A stretch of DNA of 64,000 nucleotides, taken from Bacteroidaceae bacterium (GTDB taxonomy: Bacteria > Bacteroidota > Bacteroidia > Bacteroidales > Bacteroidaceae). Below are positions 1-9,134 of the stretch, one piece after another. The stretch is from assembly GCA_017935785.1 (NCBI GenBank), contig JAGBGU010000073.1:1-64000 (forward strand). The letters run 5' to 3'. The translations under genes and the position numbers were made by a program. Under the pieces are notes generated by a model, which saw only the letters and a program-made list of their open reading frames with translations, was not told where the DNA came from and ran no database searches. Numbering within the stretch: the stretch's first letter is position 1; every line of letters starts with the position of its first letter.

Positions 1-60
1 AGTGAGCGAAATACCAAGCTTGCTTGGGGATTTCCGAACCGACGAACGAAACAAGAGCAG
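1..60. repeat. Fragment of a dispersed intergenic repeat
   Basis: The sequence CCAAGCTTGCTTG near position 15 recurs, on the opposite strand, around 42278-42290. The flanks are also related (GATTTCCGAAC here against GATATGCCGAGC there). Frame 1 is open from 1 to 117, but the translation is basic, short and matches nothing I recognise, so I read it as non-coding repeat rather than the end of an upstream gene. Positions 61-200 hold nothing else I can identify. Confidence 0.4.
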
Positions 61-200
61 AAAATGGCTGGCATTTTATTCCTTGTAAGGAGGAGGAAGA
101 CGAAGTCAGCGGCGTGAGCCAAAGGTAATGTTTTTTTCGGGTAGACATAAGAACATAAGAGTTATTTGTTTAGTGTTTATAGTTTATGGTTTAGTGTCTT

Positions 201-667
201 CGTCATGCTGAATTTAGTTCAGCATCTCACCGCGAGTCTATATTGGTTCCTCACCGCGGACAGATCCTGAAACAAGTTATTCGCCTTCGCTCATCGAGAA
301 CATCTTTTGTTTGTATTAAGGTATGGTCAGCATGACCATCTACTTTGAGCCGTTGTATGCGTTGCCGATTCCCCTCTTCCAGACGGTTTCCTGTAGGCGT
401 ATGTCTTGGTTTCCACGGACTTAAAAGTCCGCGGCTATTTAACTTCGCGTCTTCCAGACGGCTGTTAACTATTTGTCTCATAAAAACTTATGTCCTTATG
501 TTCTTTTGTCGAAAAAACATAATCCGTATGCCATGAAAATTCTTTACAAAACCGAATTTCCGTAGAAATCCAGCTGGAAAGCTGGAAATGCCCAGTTGGA
601 AAAATATTATTTCCCAACAGGAAATTTATTTTTTCTCAGTTGGAAAATCATTTTTTTCCAGTAGGGC
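201..667 (+). repeat. Dispersed ~470-bp repeat element, copy 1
   Basis: This block matches 42419-42905 in the same order and orientation. Shared landmarks are the palindromic CATGCTGAATTTAnTTCAGCATC, CGGACAGATCCTGAAAC, a segment TTATTCGCCTTCGCTCATCG, CTTCCAGACGGCTGT, TCATAAAAACTTATGTCC, and a terminal array of 22-bp units. Copy 1 has an extra segment of about 70 bp (roughly 380-450) bracketed by two CTTCCAGACG words. No credible gene lies inside. It is an intergenic repeat of unknown function. Confidence 0.75.
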
Positions 668-668
668 A
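570..668. repeat. 22-bp-period dyad array (CAGTTGGAAA word)
   Basis: Five units are spaced exactly 22 bp, judged by the GG of the word at 576, 598, 620, 642 and 664. Variants are CCAGCTGGAAA, CCAGTTGGAAAA, CCCAACAGGAAA, TCAGTTGGAAAA and CCAGTAGGG. Spacers are A/T rich. The array lies beyond the terminator of the leftmost gene. Confidence 0.75.
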
Positions 669-780
669 TTTTCAGACCCTCTTTTTGAAATATTTTTGTT
701 CAATTTGAGTCATGTTTCCCTCTGTTTTTGTTCAAATTTTCTTATTAGATACAACGTAAGGTGAGGCGAAAAAGTCTGAC

Positions 781-814
781 AAAAGAAAGGGCGTGCCTAT
801 ATCCTGACACGCCC
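781..814 (-). terminator. Rho-independent terminator of the phosphodiesterase gene
   Basis: A 7-bp perfect stem (GGGCGTG at 789-795, CACGCCC at 808-814) with a 12-nt loop. On the minus strand it is followed by a T-rich stretch (TTTCTTTT). It sits 24 nt past the stop codon of the gene at 838-2940. Confidence 0.75.
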
Positions 815-837
815 ATGGTAAATTATGCTAAGGAAGG

Positions 838-2940
838 TTATTTTAAGACCTTTTTGCCCTTGACAATATAAATGTCCTTGTTTTTGGTGGTTTGCGAAAC
901 CTTTTGGCCTTTTAGGGTGTAGGTGGCGGAAGAGGATTTGCCGGTCTTGTCCGCTGCCTGCATGTTTATGGCATCTTCTCCGTTGTGGTACGTGCCGTTT
1001 TCGCTCTTGTAAACCGTCTTATGACCGGCAAACAATACGGGCCAGTTGTCCTCGCCAAGTGTTTGGTACCATACAATGCTGTCTGTCCGGCCTTCATTGA
1101 GCAGATAGGTTATCTCGCCGCCCGAAAGTTGTGCGTTGTTGGCGCTTATGGCCTCTTCCCTGGCTCCTGAACCACCTATTCCCTGCGCAGCACTGCCGGC
1201 AAGGAAGTGGTTGTTGGCAATCTCATTTTCAACCCTGCATCTGCTAAGATGGCCAATAAGGGCGTTTGTATAGAGCGGATTTGCAGCCGTATTGGTAACG
1301 GAACCCACATTAAGGTTGTGGCTGAACACATAAAAATCCTTGCTGCTTACTCCGCCAACGATTCCGCCCAGCTCGCATTTTGCTAGTCCTGTACAGGTAA
1401 GCGTTCCGTAATTGGCGCAGTTGGTGATGCGTCCGCTGTTGGTCCATCCCACAATGCCTCCAAAACCGTCATAGCTGTTGCCGGAAACGGTGAGCGTACC
1501 GCTGAACGAGCAACGATCTACTTCCGCACCAACGCCCAGACTGCCGATAACGCCGCCCGTGTCGTTGGACTTCATCTTTGTTGCGTCAATCTCCAGATAG
1601 GAATGCACGTTGCTGACGAGGCTCTGCGCATCGGCATAGCCCACCACGCTGTTTCTGGCGCCGGAAGCCACAATCTTGCCGTGGATGCTCAGGTTTTGGA
1701 GCGTTCCTCTCAGACCGCCGATGAAGGAAGCGCCTGTAATTTCCTGTGCGGGAGCGTCGCAGAAGAAGTTCAGGATGCTGTGACCCTGTCCGTCAAAGGT
1801 GCCCTTGTATGGGTTTGTGGCGTTGCGTTCGCAAATGGGTGTCCATGCCGTTCCTTCCAGGTCGATGTCTGCCGTCATCACGGCATTGATGTCAGTGAAG
1901 CCGAAGTTGACGCGTTTGCCAAACCAAATGAGGTTGCCGGCATTGGCCAGTTGGTAACATCCGTCTGCCAATTGGGGTTCCTCGTATGGATTTTTGCAAT
2001 CCTCATCGGTGCAGATACCGTTCACATAGTTGTGGATGTCGGCGTTTGCCTCGCTGAAAACCTTGGCTGCCTTTCCGCGCCAGCATTCCGGCTCATCCAA
2101 TCCCAGGATACGGGCAATGGTGGGCGCCACGTCATACTGGACCATCGGTTCTGTGATTTGGTGTCCTTTTTGAATGCCCTTTCCGCAGATGATGAACGGT
2201 GTTCTCAGTTCTTCCATGCTGATGCCGCCGTGTCCCTTTCCGGTTCCGCCGTGGTCAGAGGAAATTACAAATACGGTCTCGTCCCAGATGCCGGCGTCTG
2301 CCACGGCCTGCATGAGTATGCCCACTTGTTTGTCCACAACGGGAAGTGCGGCATAGTAAGCCGGTGTGTTGTGTCCGTCGCCATGCCCAACATGGTCAAT
2401 CTGGTCCAGTTGGATGAAGAATAGGTTGGGCTTCTTCTCGCGGATGTATTTTGCTGCGGCTTCGGCACAGGCCTGGTCGCCAGTCTTGGAGTATGAAACA
2501 TACTGTGTCTTGTTGAAAGCCTTTTGGTCAATGAGGACGCGGATTCCGTCCCATTCCATAAAGCAGCCCATTTCTCCGTCGGGGTATTTCTTGCGGAATT
2601 GTGAGAAGACCGTGGGGAAAATGCCGTTCTCGTTGGTGAATGTGGGTTGGTAGGAAACTGAGCCGGAATTGCTGTAGAAACCGTGCGATTCCGCTCCCAC
2701 GCCCATGAACATGGAAGCCCAGTTTGGCGCGCTCATTGAGGGTATTATCACTCGTTTTTCCAACGTATAGCTGCCGTCTGCCATCAGGTGGCGCACGTTG
2801 GGCATGTCCGCCTTGTCCATGGCATAGCTTCCCAGTCCGTCAAGGCCGATGAAGATGACGTGTTTGGCCTTGTCTTCTTCTGCATGGATGTTGCCCATGA
2901 ACAGCAGTGCGAATAACGCAAAAAGTAGAGTCTTTTTCAT
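838..2940 (-). CDS. Secreted alkaline-phosphatase-superfamily phosphodiesterase with GLUG beta-helix tail
   Basis: A 700-residue exported protein with a signal peptide at residues 1-20 ending MGNIHA. Residues 27-300 match the type I phosphodiesterase/nucleotide pyrophosphatase fold. Visible metal-site residues are D34 (GLDG), D182 and H186 (DHVGHGDGH), D229-H230 (SSDHGG) and H237. S70 in the PSMSAPN motif is the candidate nucleophile in place of the usual Thr. Residues 310-600 are a GLUG-type beta-helix region (TADIDLEG, GTFDGQGH, GGIVGW repeats). The C terminus has YTLKGQKV and an IVKGKKVLK ending, like the short sorting tails of Bacteroidales surface proteins. It probably hydrolyses phosphodiester or phosphomonoester bonds at the cell surface; the substrate cannot be read. 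It lies 89 bp downstream of the LamG/GLUG gene and shares its GLUG module. Confidence 0.85.
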   Translation of the reverse strand: MKKTLLFALFALLFMGNIHAEEDKAKHVIFIGLDGLGSYAMDKADMPNVRHLMADGSYTLEKRVIIPSMSAPNWASMFMGVGAESHGFYSNSGSVSYQPTFTNENGIFPTVFSQFRKKYPDGEMGCFMEWDGIRVLIDQKAFNKTQYVSYSKTGDQACAEAAAKYIREKKPNLFFIQLDQIDHVGHGDGHNTPAYYAALPVVDKQVGILMQAVADAGIWDETVFVISSDHGGTGKGHGGISMEELRTPFIICGKGIQKGHQITEPMVQYDVAPTIARILGLDEPECWRGKAAKVFSEANADIHNYVNGICTDEDCKNPYEEPQLADGCYQLANAGNLIWFGKRVNFGFTDINAVMTADIDLEGTAWTPICERNATNPYKGTFDGQGHSILNFFCDAPAQEITGASFIGGLRGTLQNLSIHGKIVASGARNSVVGYADAQSLVSNVHSYLEIDATKMKSNDTGGVIGSLGVGAEVDRCSFSGTLTVSGNSYDGFGGIVGWTNSGRITNCANYGTLTCTGLAKCELGGIVGGVSSKDFYVFSHNLNVGSVTNTAANPLYTNALIGHLSRCRVENEIANNHFLAGSAAQGIGGSGAREEAISANNAQLSGGEITYLLNEGRTDSIVWYQTLGEDNWPVLFAGHKTVYKSENGTYHNGEDAINMQAADKTGKSSSATYTLKGQKVSQTTKNKDIYIVKGKKVLK

Positions 2941-2961
2941 TGTTGTCAGGATAAATGAAAG

Positions 2962-3014
2962 AAGCCAGGCTCCTTTTCTTCCTTCCCGAAGGAATGGATG
3001 GGGATGCCTGGCTT
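2962..3014 (-). terminator. Intercistronic hairpin after the LamG/GLUG gene
   Basis: A perfect 9-bp stem (AAGCCAGGC 2962-2970, GCCTGGCTT 3006-3014), with a smaller inner pairing TTCCTTC/GAAGGAA. On the minus strand CTTTCATTT follows. It lies between the stop of the 1558-residue protein and the start of the next gene at 2940, only 22 nt before that ATG. It can act as a terminator or as a partial terminator and mRNA stabiliser. Confidence 0.6.
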
Positions 3015-3029
3015 GATATGGATTCTGTA

Positions 3030-6000
3030 TTATTTTACTACTACTTTCTTTCCATCAATGATGTACAGACCCTTGACGGCCTTTTTAACCTTTTGGCCCA
3101 TGATGTTGTAAATACCGGACTGCTTGTTGTTGCCGGCCTGGGCGTCTTCGGCAGCAATGCCTTCAATTGCGGTTGTCATGTGCTCCTTGTAATTTGCATA
3201 GTGCATACTTACTTCCTCGTTGGTGAGACCACGGTTCCAGTAGGCGAACTGAGTGATGTCAATATCAGCCATCTCTCCGTCATTATCACAGAATATCAGA
3301 CACTTGCCTTCTCTCAGTGTGTACACATCGTTTGCCTTGAATCCGCTTGCTACTCTTACACCGTCAAGGTAGGCGCAGGCCACGTTGTTTCTTACCACCA
3401 GCATAATGTGGTGCCATGTATTCAGGTTTACCATTCCGCCGTAGCCGAAGATAGAACCTCTTCCGATGCGTCCGTCCTCATGTATGAACATTTGTGAATC
3501 TGCAGTATTAGTGTTGTCTGTTTGCAGCAGACTACGATAGGTAGAGCGGTCGGGGATGCGTACGTTCCACATCATGGTAAAGCTGTTTACGTTTTCTGTG
3601 CCATCAAGGTTGAATTGTAAAGCATCGCCTTTGCGGATGTGTACTGCACCGTCTTCCTCGTTCAGTCCGGCTATTGTTTCCAGGTTCTTGTCTTCCTGAG
3701 TATATATATTGTCGGTTACCGTACCAGTTTGGAGGTTGTATGCGTTTCCGGCCTTGTTCTTCAGTATGTCTGTTGCGTTGAAATCGAATTGGGCCATGGG
3801 TTCTGGATATATGGTGTTATCATTTATGTTCTGCTGGTAATCAGCAAAGTATTTTTCTATTTCCACACCAACCAGAGCTCGGTTCCAATAGGCAATTTCT
3901 GACACTTCCATGTCGTGGTATTCGCCATCGTTGTCGCAGAAAAGCAGACAGTGTCCATCATGAAGTTTAAAGAAATCACAGGCATTTCCTGTTGTCAGGT
4001 ATTTGCCGTCTATGTAGGAGGTGGGTATGCCTTCGTTTACCGTAATGAGTATTCTGTGCCATTCTGATGGGGTTACACAAGCACTGGAATAGAAGTTGGC
4101 TCCGCCGGCAGCACGCCCCAGCTGGCCACTCTTGTTGATGAATATTGTGGCGTCATCTTCGTTGTTGGGGTAAGTTTGCAGCAGTGAATAATAGGTTCCT
4201 GAAAGCGGAATACGGATGTTCCACATAAGTGTGTAGTTGGCCACTTCTTCCTGGGTGTCAAGATTCAATTGCAAAATATCACCGGCAGGTATGGTAAGCG
4301 CGCCTTCGTCACCAAATCCAGGACCTGCGGTGGAGGTTATACCATTTTCACCGGGGGCATAGCTGTTGGAACCGGCTTTTCCGGGTTCAATGCTGATGGG
4401 TGAGTTGGCAATGGCATTGGTCAGAAGGTTTGCGGCGTCTTCGAATGTCCATTGTGCGTAAGGTTGGGGATTGCCTACTTTAGGTTGTATGTTTTCAATG
4501 ACAGATGCAATGTCTTCTGCTGCAATACTGCCGTTCTCGTATTGTTCAACAAGCGAAACCAAATAATTGATAGTTTCATTATAAGTAGTTTCGTCGATAA
4601 CGCCTGCAGTAAACAAATCGTTGTATGTATCTGTGTTTCTGTTGCATTCTGCCAGCAACTGGATATATGCTTTTTGGCAATTCAGGATTTGTGCGAACAG
4701 AGAGGAGAACTGTACGGTAAGGTCATAGGCCGCCTGAGGGCTTTCTGGGCTTGCCGCTGCGGCTATGGTAGCTTGCAGTTCTTCACGTAGAGCAGCGCTG
4801 AAATTGGGATAGCGCACGCAGTCTTCGGCAGAACTTATTTCGGCTGTCAAGAGGATTTCTGCACGTTCTACTTGTTGTTGCAATGTGTTCATTATAGCTT
4901 CTTCCGCTTCAGCTATTTCTCCCTGATAATACAGACGTACGTTGTTGAATGCGGTCCAGTCATAGTCCTGACCGGTTCCTTCGCCGCGGATGCCCACCTT
5001 CAGATTGCCGTCGGTTACATTGACAATAATGCGGTTCAAATAGCGTCCGGCCTTGAATGCAACAGCAGCACCTTCAAGACTGTTGGGATAATAGTACTTC
5101 TCGTTCAGTACGAGGTCATAGGGATAGGTTCCGGGTTCGGTAATGAGGCAGTTCACGCCATCCTCTGCCTCGTCCATGGCGATGGGATCCTCCTGTGTGT
5201 TCATAACGGGAATGGCGTTGCCATTAGCATACACATAAGAGGTGTAGAAACGGCTGTTGTCATCGTTGTTGGCTCGGTAAAGGGCGTTAATGTACAGTTC
5301 GTATACTCCATTCTTCAGGTCGGTGAAGTTCTGGCTCATATCGAATGTGGAACGCCAGCCCTGTGCAATGGGAAGTTCGGTTCTGAATTCGCAACCGGAA
5401 CCGTTCCAGCCTTCCTTTCCCTTGCTGAAATCGGCATTGGCGATAAGGGTGGTGATGTCCGAACCGGCCACATATCCACCATTGACAGCCTGGTTGAGCA
5501 GGATGTCCACGTATGCGGTTTCAGCCTTGATCTCCTCTGTGGTGAGGGTGTGCTGTTCAATGATGTAAAGATAGCTTCCGTTGGGATAGGTACCGGGCTC
5601 AATGGCTTCATAGAGGTAATCGGTAAGCAGGTCGCGGTAAGTTCCTTCAATGTCATCACGCTCTTCAATGAAGGCAATGGTTTCCTGTACTTTTACAGCG
5701 TATGCCGCATATGCTTCCACAGATTCCTTGTAGGCTTTCCCAATGGTGTTGTACTCTTCAAAGATGGTCTGGAAATCAGCGATTGAGGCACACTGCTCCA
5801 ACTTTCCGATGACTGCATTCAGTTCATCAATGACGCTTTGGGTGGCAGGGGTCTCTTCAATGCCCTGGCGCTTTTCCTGTACAAGCAGATCGCGGAATTC
5901 GGCAAAGCTGGCGTCATCAGTAATGCTGCCGCTGGTTTCGCCAACGACATAGGGCAGTCCGTGTGTGTTGTCCAAAACGGGATATTCGTCCTCTCCTACA

Positions 6001-7706
6001 TTCTGTCGCCATATGGGGTTCAGAGAGAATACAGATCCGTTAAGCTTATAGGCCACTTCGCCGCTTGCCAGCTGGTCTGCATCAACGGAAAGGGCAATTT
6101 CGTCGTCCTTGCTACCTTCGCTACCGGGCGTGCAGCCGGCAAGGTAATAGTTATTCACAATCTGTGAGGTGCTGCTACATTCGTACTTGCCGATAATGGC
6201 GTTCATGTAAATGGGTTCAACACTGGCATGAGAGGTAATCTGGCCCACGCTCAGACAGTTGTACAGGCGGTAGAAAGCGGGCTTTGCACGGCCCACGATA
6301 CCTGCCAGCTCGCAGGTGTACCAGTCGCTTTGGCAAATCAGTGTTCCATAGTTGGCACAGTTGGAGATGATACCGTTGTTGCTGTATCCTGCCACACCGC
6401 CATAGCTGTCGCCGGCTGTAGAGGTAACGGTGATGGTACCATAGTTGGCGCAGTGGTCAATCCAGGCGTCTGTACGCAAGCTGCCTACCACACCGCCACA
6501 TTCGTTGGAACCGTCTACGCGGATTTCCATGTCAATGTATGACTTTACATTGTAAATCTTGCTGTCCGTGTCGGCGTATGCCACCACACCGGCTCTCCAA
6601 CCATTGGTGATGATTTTTCCGTAGATGTTCAGGTTCTCAAGCACACCGCCCACGCCAAGGCCGGCAATGAAGCCTTCTCCTTCCTGGGTTCCCTGTGTGG
6701 GGCCGTCGCAAAGGAAATTGGTGATGGTGTGTCCCTGTCCGTCGAAGGTTCCTGTGTAAGCGTTAACGTCGGTACATGCACGCATGGGAGTCCAGGGGCG
6801 TTCCTCCAGGTCGATGTCGCTGGTCAGTACGGCGCTGATACTCTTAAATCCGGCATTGACACGCTCTGCAAACCAGAACAGTTTTCCGGCATTGTCAATC
6901 TGATAGACTTCGTCAATCTGCTCCGGCTCTTCGTATGGCTTGGCGCAACCCTCGTCCTTGCAGATTCCGTTCACATAGTTGTGTTCACCGGTGTCGGCAA
7001 TGGGGGGGAAGATTTCATCGAATGTCAAGGCACGGTTCCAGTATGCCACTTGAGAGACATCAATGTCATGGAATTCAAAGTTGTCATCGCCAAAAAGCAG
7101 GCAGTATCCGCCCATCAGTTTGAAGTTTTCAAGCTCTTTGCTTCCTTCCACCAAAATGGCACCGTCCATGTATGAAGTGGGCACACCGTCCTTTACGGTC
7201 AGTGCAATGGTATGCCACTCGTTGAGGGTGACCACACCACCGTATCCGAAACCACCGATGTTGAGACCCACCTTGTTAGATTTGTTGATGAAGAACGCGC
7301 CGTCATTGACGTTGTTGGGGTCGGTCTGCAGCAGGGCATAATAGAAGCCGGTTTCGTTGATGCGTACGTTCCACATCAGGGTGTAGTTGCCGATGGTCTC
7401 TTCTGCGCCCAAGTTCAGCTGGAAGATGTCGCCGGCATGTACCGTTACGGCCTTGTCGGTTTCTGAAGGTCCGTTCTCCACTCGACAAACGGCATTTGCG
7501 CCCAGGGTAAATGCATCTTGTTCGGCAATACCGCTCACAATGTTGTAGGTTGAACCTTCAATGGAGTTTTCGGTAAAATCCGCCTCGTTCTCAAAGTCCC
7601 ATTGGCCGTCGGCCTTTGGTCTCAAACTGGGGTCGTACTGTGCAAACAGAGCTGCACTCGCACTGGCTATGAAGGCCAGCATGGAAAATAATCGTTTCGC
7701 TTTCAT
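3030..7706 (-). CDS. Giant secreted LamG/GLUG multidomain protein
   Basis: A 1558-residue exported protein with a signal peptide (MKAKRLFSMLAFIASASA, then AALFAQ). In order: a LamG/concanavalin-like domain (about 35-235, with FINKSNKVG, SYMDGA and IAYWNR-type strands), a HNYVNGICKDEGC linker, a GLUG beta-helix region (about 250-560), a helical FIVAR-like stretch (about 600-760), a galactose-binding-like sandwich (about 790-960, NADFSKGKEGW), a second helical stretch (about 960-1110), and two more LamG domains (about 1130-1310 and 1320-1510). It ends with YNIMGQKV and GLYIIDGKKVVVK, a sorting-tail-like end. It is probably a surface adhesin or glycan-binding protein. No catalytic motif is seen. 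Gene order and the shared GLUG module tie it to the downstream phosphodiesterase. Confidence 0.8.
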   Translation of the reverse strand: MKAKRLFSMLAFIASASAALFAQYDPSLRPKADGQWDFENEADFTENSIEGSTYNIVSGIAEQDAFTLGANAVCRVENGPSETDKAVTVHAGDIFQLNLGAEETIGNYTLMWNVRINETGFYYALLQTDPNNVNDGAFFINKSNKVGLNIGGFGYGGVVTLNEWHTIALTVKDGVPTSYMDGAILVEGSKELENFKLMGGYCLLFGDDNFEFHDIDVSQVAYWNRALTFDEIFPPIADTGEHNYVNGICKDEGCAKPYEEPEQIDEVYQIDNAGKLFWFAERVNAGFKSISAVLTSDIDLEERPWTPMRACTDVNAYTGTFDGQGHTITNFLCDGPTQGTQEGEGFIAGLGVGGVLENLNIYGKIITNGWRAGVVAYADTDSKIYNVKSYIDMEIRVDGSNECGGVVGSLRTDAWIDHCANYGTITVTSTAGDSYGGVAGYSNNGIISNCANYGTLICQSDWYTCELAGIVGRAKPAFYRLYNCLSVGQITSHASVEPIYMNAIIGKYECSSTSQIVNNYYLAGCTPGSEGSKDDEIALSVDADQLASGEVAYKLNGSVFSLNPIWRQNVGEDEYPVLDNTHGLPYVVGETSGSITDDASFAEFRDLLVQEKRQGIEETPATQSVIDELNAVIGKLEQCASIADFQTIFEEYNTIGKAYKESVEAYAAYAVKVQETIAFIEERDDIEGTYRDLLTDYLYEAIEPGTYPNGSYLYIIEQHTLTTEEIKAETAYVDILLNQAVNGGYVAGSDITTLIANADFSKGKEGWNGSGCEFRTELPIAQGWRSTFDMSQNFTDLKNGVYELYINALYRANNDDNSRFYTSYVYANGNAIPVMNTQEDPIAMDEAEDGVNCLITEPGTYPYDLVLNEKYYYPNSLEGAAVAFKAGRYLNRIIVNVTDGNLKVGIRGEGTGQDYDWTAFNNVRLYYQGEIAEAEEAIMNTLQQQVERAEILLTAEISSAEDCVRYPNFSAALREELQATIAAAASPESPQAAYDLTVQFSSLFAQILNCQKAYIQLLAECNRNTDTYNDLFTAGVIDETTYNETINYLVSLVEQYENGSIAAEDIASVIENIQPKVGNPQPYAQWTFEDAANLLTNAIANSPISIEPGKAGSNSYAPGENGITSTAGPGFGDEGALTIPAGDILQLNLDTQEEVANYTLMWNIRIPLSGTYYSLLQTYPNNEDDATIFINKSGQLGRAAGGANFYSSACVTPSEWHRILITVNEGIPTSYIDGKYLTTGNACDFFKLHDGHCLLFCDNDGEYHDMEVSEIAYWNRALVGVEIEKYFADYQQNINDNTIYPEPMAQFDFNATDILKNKAGNAYNLQTGTVTDNIYTQEDKNLETIAGLNEEDGAVHIRKGDALQFNLDGTENVNSFTMMWNVRIPDRSTYRSLLQTDNTNTADSQMFIHEDGRIGRGSIFGYGGMVNLNTWHHIMLVVRNNVACAYLDGVRVASGFKANDVYTLREGKCLIFCDNDGEMADIDITQFAYWNRGLTNEEVSMHYANYKEHMTTAIEGIAAEDAQAGNNKQSGIYNIMGQKVKKAVKGLYIIDGKKVVVK

Positions 7707-8044
7707 AAACTAATACGTTTTAAGGCTATTTTTGATATATATGCTTTTTGTTTCTTTTTTCAGTATTATTGTGCAAATATAAACATTTTTAACTTATTAG
7801 ACTAATAAAAAGGTTTATTTTTACACGTTCCCTTAAATATGCATTCTATAAATTAGGTTTACATTGGTTTCTGCTTGCTTTATTTGGGGTAAATATAAGA
7901 AAAATAATATGGTAGATAATAGGTTCTGTAAAAAAAACGAAACTGAGATTTATTGTAGCATAACATTATTTCTGATACTTGTAACCTTCTTATATTTAAT
8001 TAGATAAATAGCCGTGTAGACAACGCTTAAATCTCACTGAAAAA
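7707..8044. other. AT-rich intergenic region, upstream of the LamG/GLUG gene
   Basis: About 340 bases of very A/T-rich DNA without a credible reading frame. It contains the -7 box for the minus-strand gene. I see no hairpin, RNA gene or known motif in the rest. Confidence 0.6.
7774..7781 (-). promoter_or_regulatory. Bacteroidetes -7 box for the LamG/GLUG gene
   Basis: On the minus strand the sequence is TATATTTG, a full match to TAnnTTTG, followed by an A/T-rich leader of about 65 nt to the ATG at 7706. No clear -33 TTTG is seen at 19-21 bp. Confidence 0.5.
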
Positions 8045-8126
8045 ACAGTTAAGTGTTTCTCGAGTTTTACTTAAGTATTTCCCGAAAAACACTTAACTGT
8101 TTCCGGAGAAACACTTAAGTGTTATT
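8045..8126. repeat. 22-bp-period dyad array (CACTTAAGTG word)
   Basis: Four units have the (C/G)TTAA core at 8048, 8070, 8092 and 8114, so the period is exactly 22 bp. The first unit (ACAGTTAAGTGTTT) is the inverse of the third (AACACTTAACTGTTT). The fourth contains the perfect palindrome CACTTAAG(TG). The array sits 38 nt past the stop codon of the OmpA-like gene on the minus strand. Confidence 0.75.
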
Positions 8127-8163
8127 TTTGTTCTTTTTTGTGTAAAGATTTTTCCGCAAATTC

Positions 8164-8985
8164 TTACTCTTGCAACATACGGAACAGCTTGTCCAGCTTG
8201 GGCGCCATGATGATTTCGGTACGGCGGTTGCGGGCGCGCCCTTCTGCAGTACTGTTGTCATCTATGGGCTTGTATTCTCCCCGTCCGCAGGGTTGTATCT
8301 GCATGGGGTTTACGCCATACACTTCGGTAAGGATGCGTACCACGCTGGTGGCGCGGATAACGCTCAGATCCCAGTTGTCCTTGTATACGGCGGTATTGAT
8401 GGGGATGCTGTCGGTATGGCCTTCTATGTAGACATCTATGTCTGTCTGTCGGTTCAGCACCTCTGCCAGTTTGCCCAGAGCGTTTTTGCCCAGATCGTTT
8501 ACTACAGCCTTGCCCGACTCGAAAAGCAGTTTGTCGCTCATGGCCACATAGACCTTTCCGCCTTCTTCCCTTACGCTGAGGTCTTCGCTGCTGAAACCGA
8601 GCAGGGCGTCTTTTACACTACCAAGCAGCGACTTTACCTTTTGGTTCTGTTCGTTGATGATGCCTTCCAGCTGTCTGATGGTTTTTTCGCGTTCGCTGAG
8701 CGATGCGTTCAGTTTCTGGTTTTCCGAGAGGTTGGTGTTGAGCACGGCCTGGTATTGACGCAGTCCGTCGCGCAGGATGGTAGTGTCCTGCAACAGCGCC
8801 TTGAAGCGTTCAAGCAGACTGGCGTGGTCAATGCGCGACCCTTCAAGCAGGTCAGCCAGGCTGTCTCGGCTGTAGAGTGCGCTGTAACGGCCGGCTTCGG
8901 CAATTTCGTACTTCTTTCGGCTAACCAGGCATGAACTTAGTCCTATGCTGGCTGCAAAAATGAGGAGGAGTGCTGATTTTCGCAT
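8164..8985 (-). CDS. OmpA-family peptidoglycan-binding lipoprotein
   Basis: A 273-residue predicted lipoprotein with a signal and lipobox ending LSSC (Cys-19). Residues 40-125 look like a coiled coil (heptads around LLERFKALLQD, LNASLSEREKTIRQLEGII). Residues 140-265 are an OmpA C-terminal domain: LLFESGKAVV, YIEGHTDSIPI, then NWDLSVIRAT and the ARNRRTEI motif that contacts diaminopimelate. It probably anchors the outer membrane to peptidoglycan, like Pal or MotB-type proteins, but has no beta-barrel. It is monocistronic by spacing (149 bp after deoC). A dyad array follows it directly. Confidence 0.88.
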   Translation of the reverse strand: MRKSALLLIFAASIGLSSCLVSRKKYEIAEAGRYSALYSRDSLADLLEGSRIDHASLLERFKALLQDTTILRDGLRQYQAVLNTNLSENQKLNASLSEREKTIRQLEGIINEQNQKVKSLLGSVKDALLGFSSEDLSVREEGGKVYVAMSDKLLFESGKAVVNDLGKNALGKLAEVLNRQTDIDVYIEGHTDSIPINTAVYKDNWDLSVIRATSVVRILTEVYGVNPMQIQPCGRGEYKPIDDNSTAEGRARNRRTEIIMAPKLDKLFRMLQE

Positions 8986-9134
8986 ATTTTTTCTAGATTG
9001 ACTATTATTACTGCACTGTTTTTTGTTCCATAAGATGCGGTGTTCCAGTATTTAAGGTGCTTTTTTGACGTGCTGAGATTCTCTTATTTTTCTTCATCCT
9101 TAACAAAGGGCGGAAATTCTGCGCGCTCGCAACG

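Noticed and set aside
1-117. 3' end of an upstream gene
   Set aside because: Frame 1 is open to a TGA at 115-117, but the translation is short, very basic and unlike any family, and part of it matches a dispersed repeat found inverted near 42280.
1603-2424. 273-residue plus-strand open frame inside the phosphodiesterase gene
   Set aside because: It is antisense to a gene with clear domains and catalytic motifs. Its translation is a composition-driven shadow without a signal or family.
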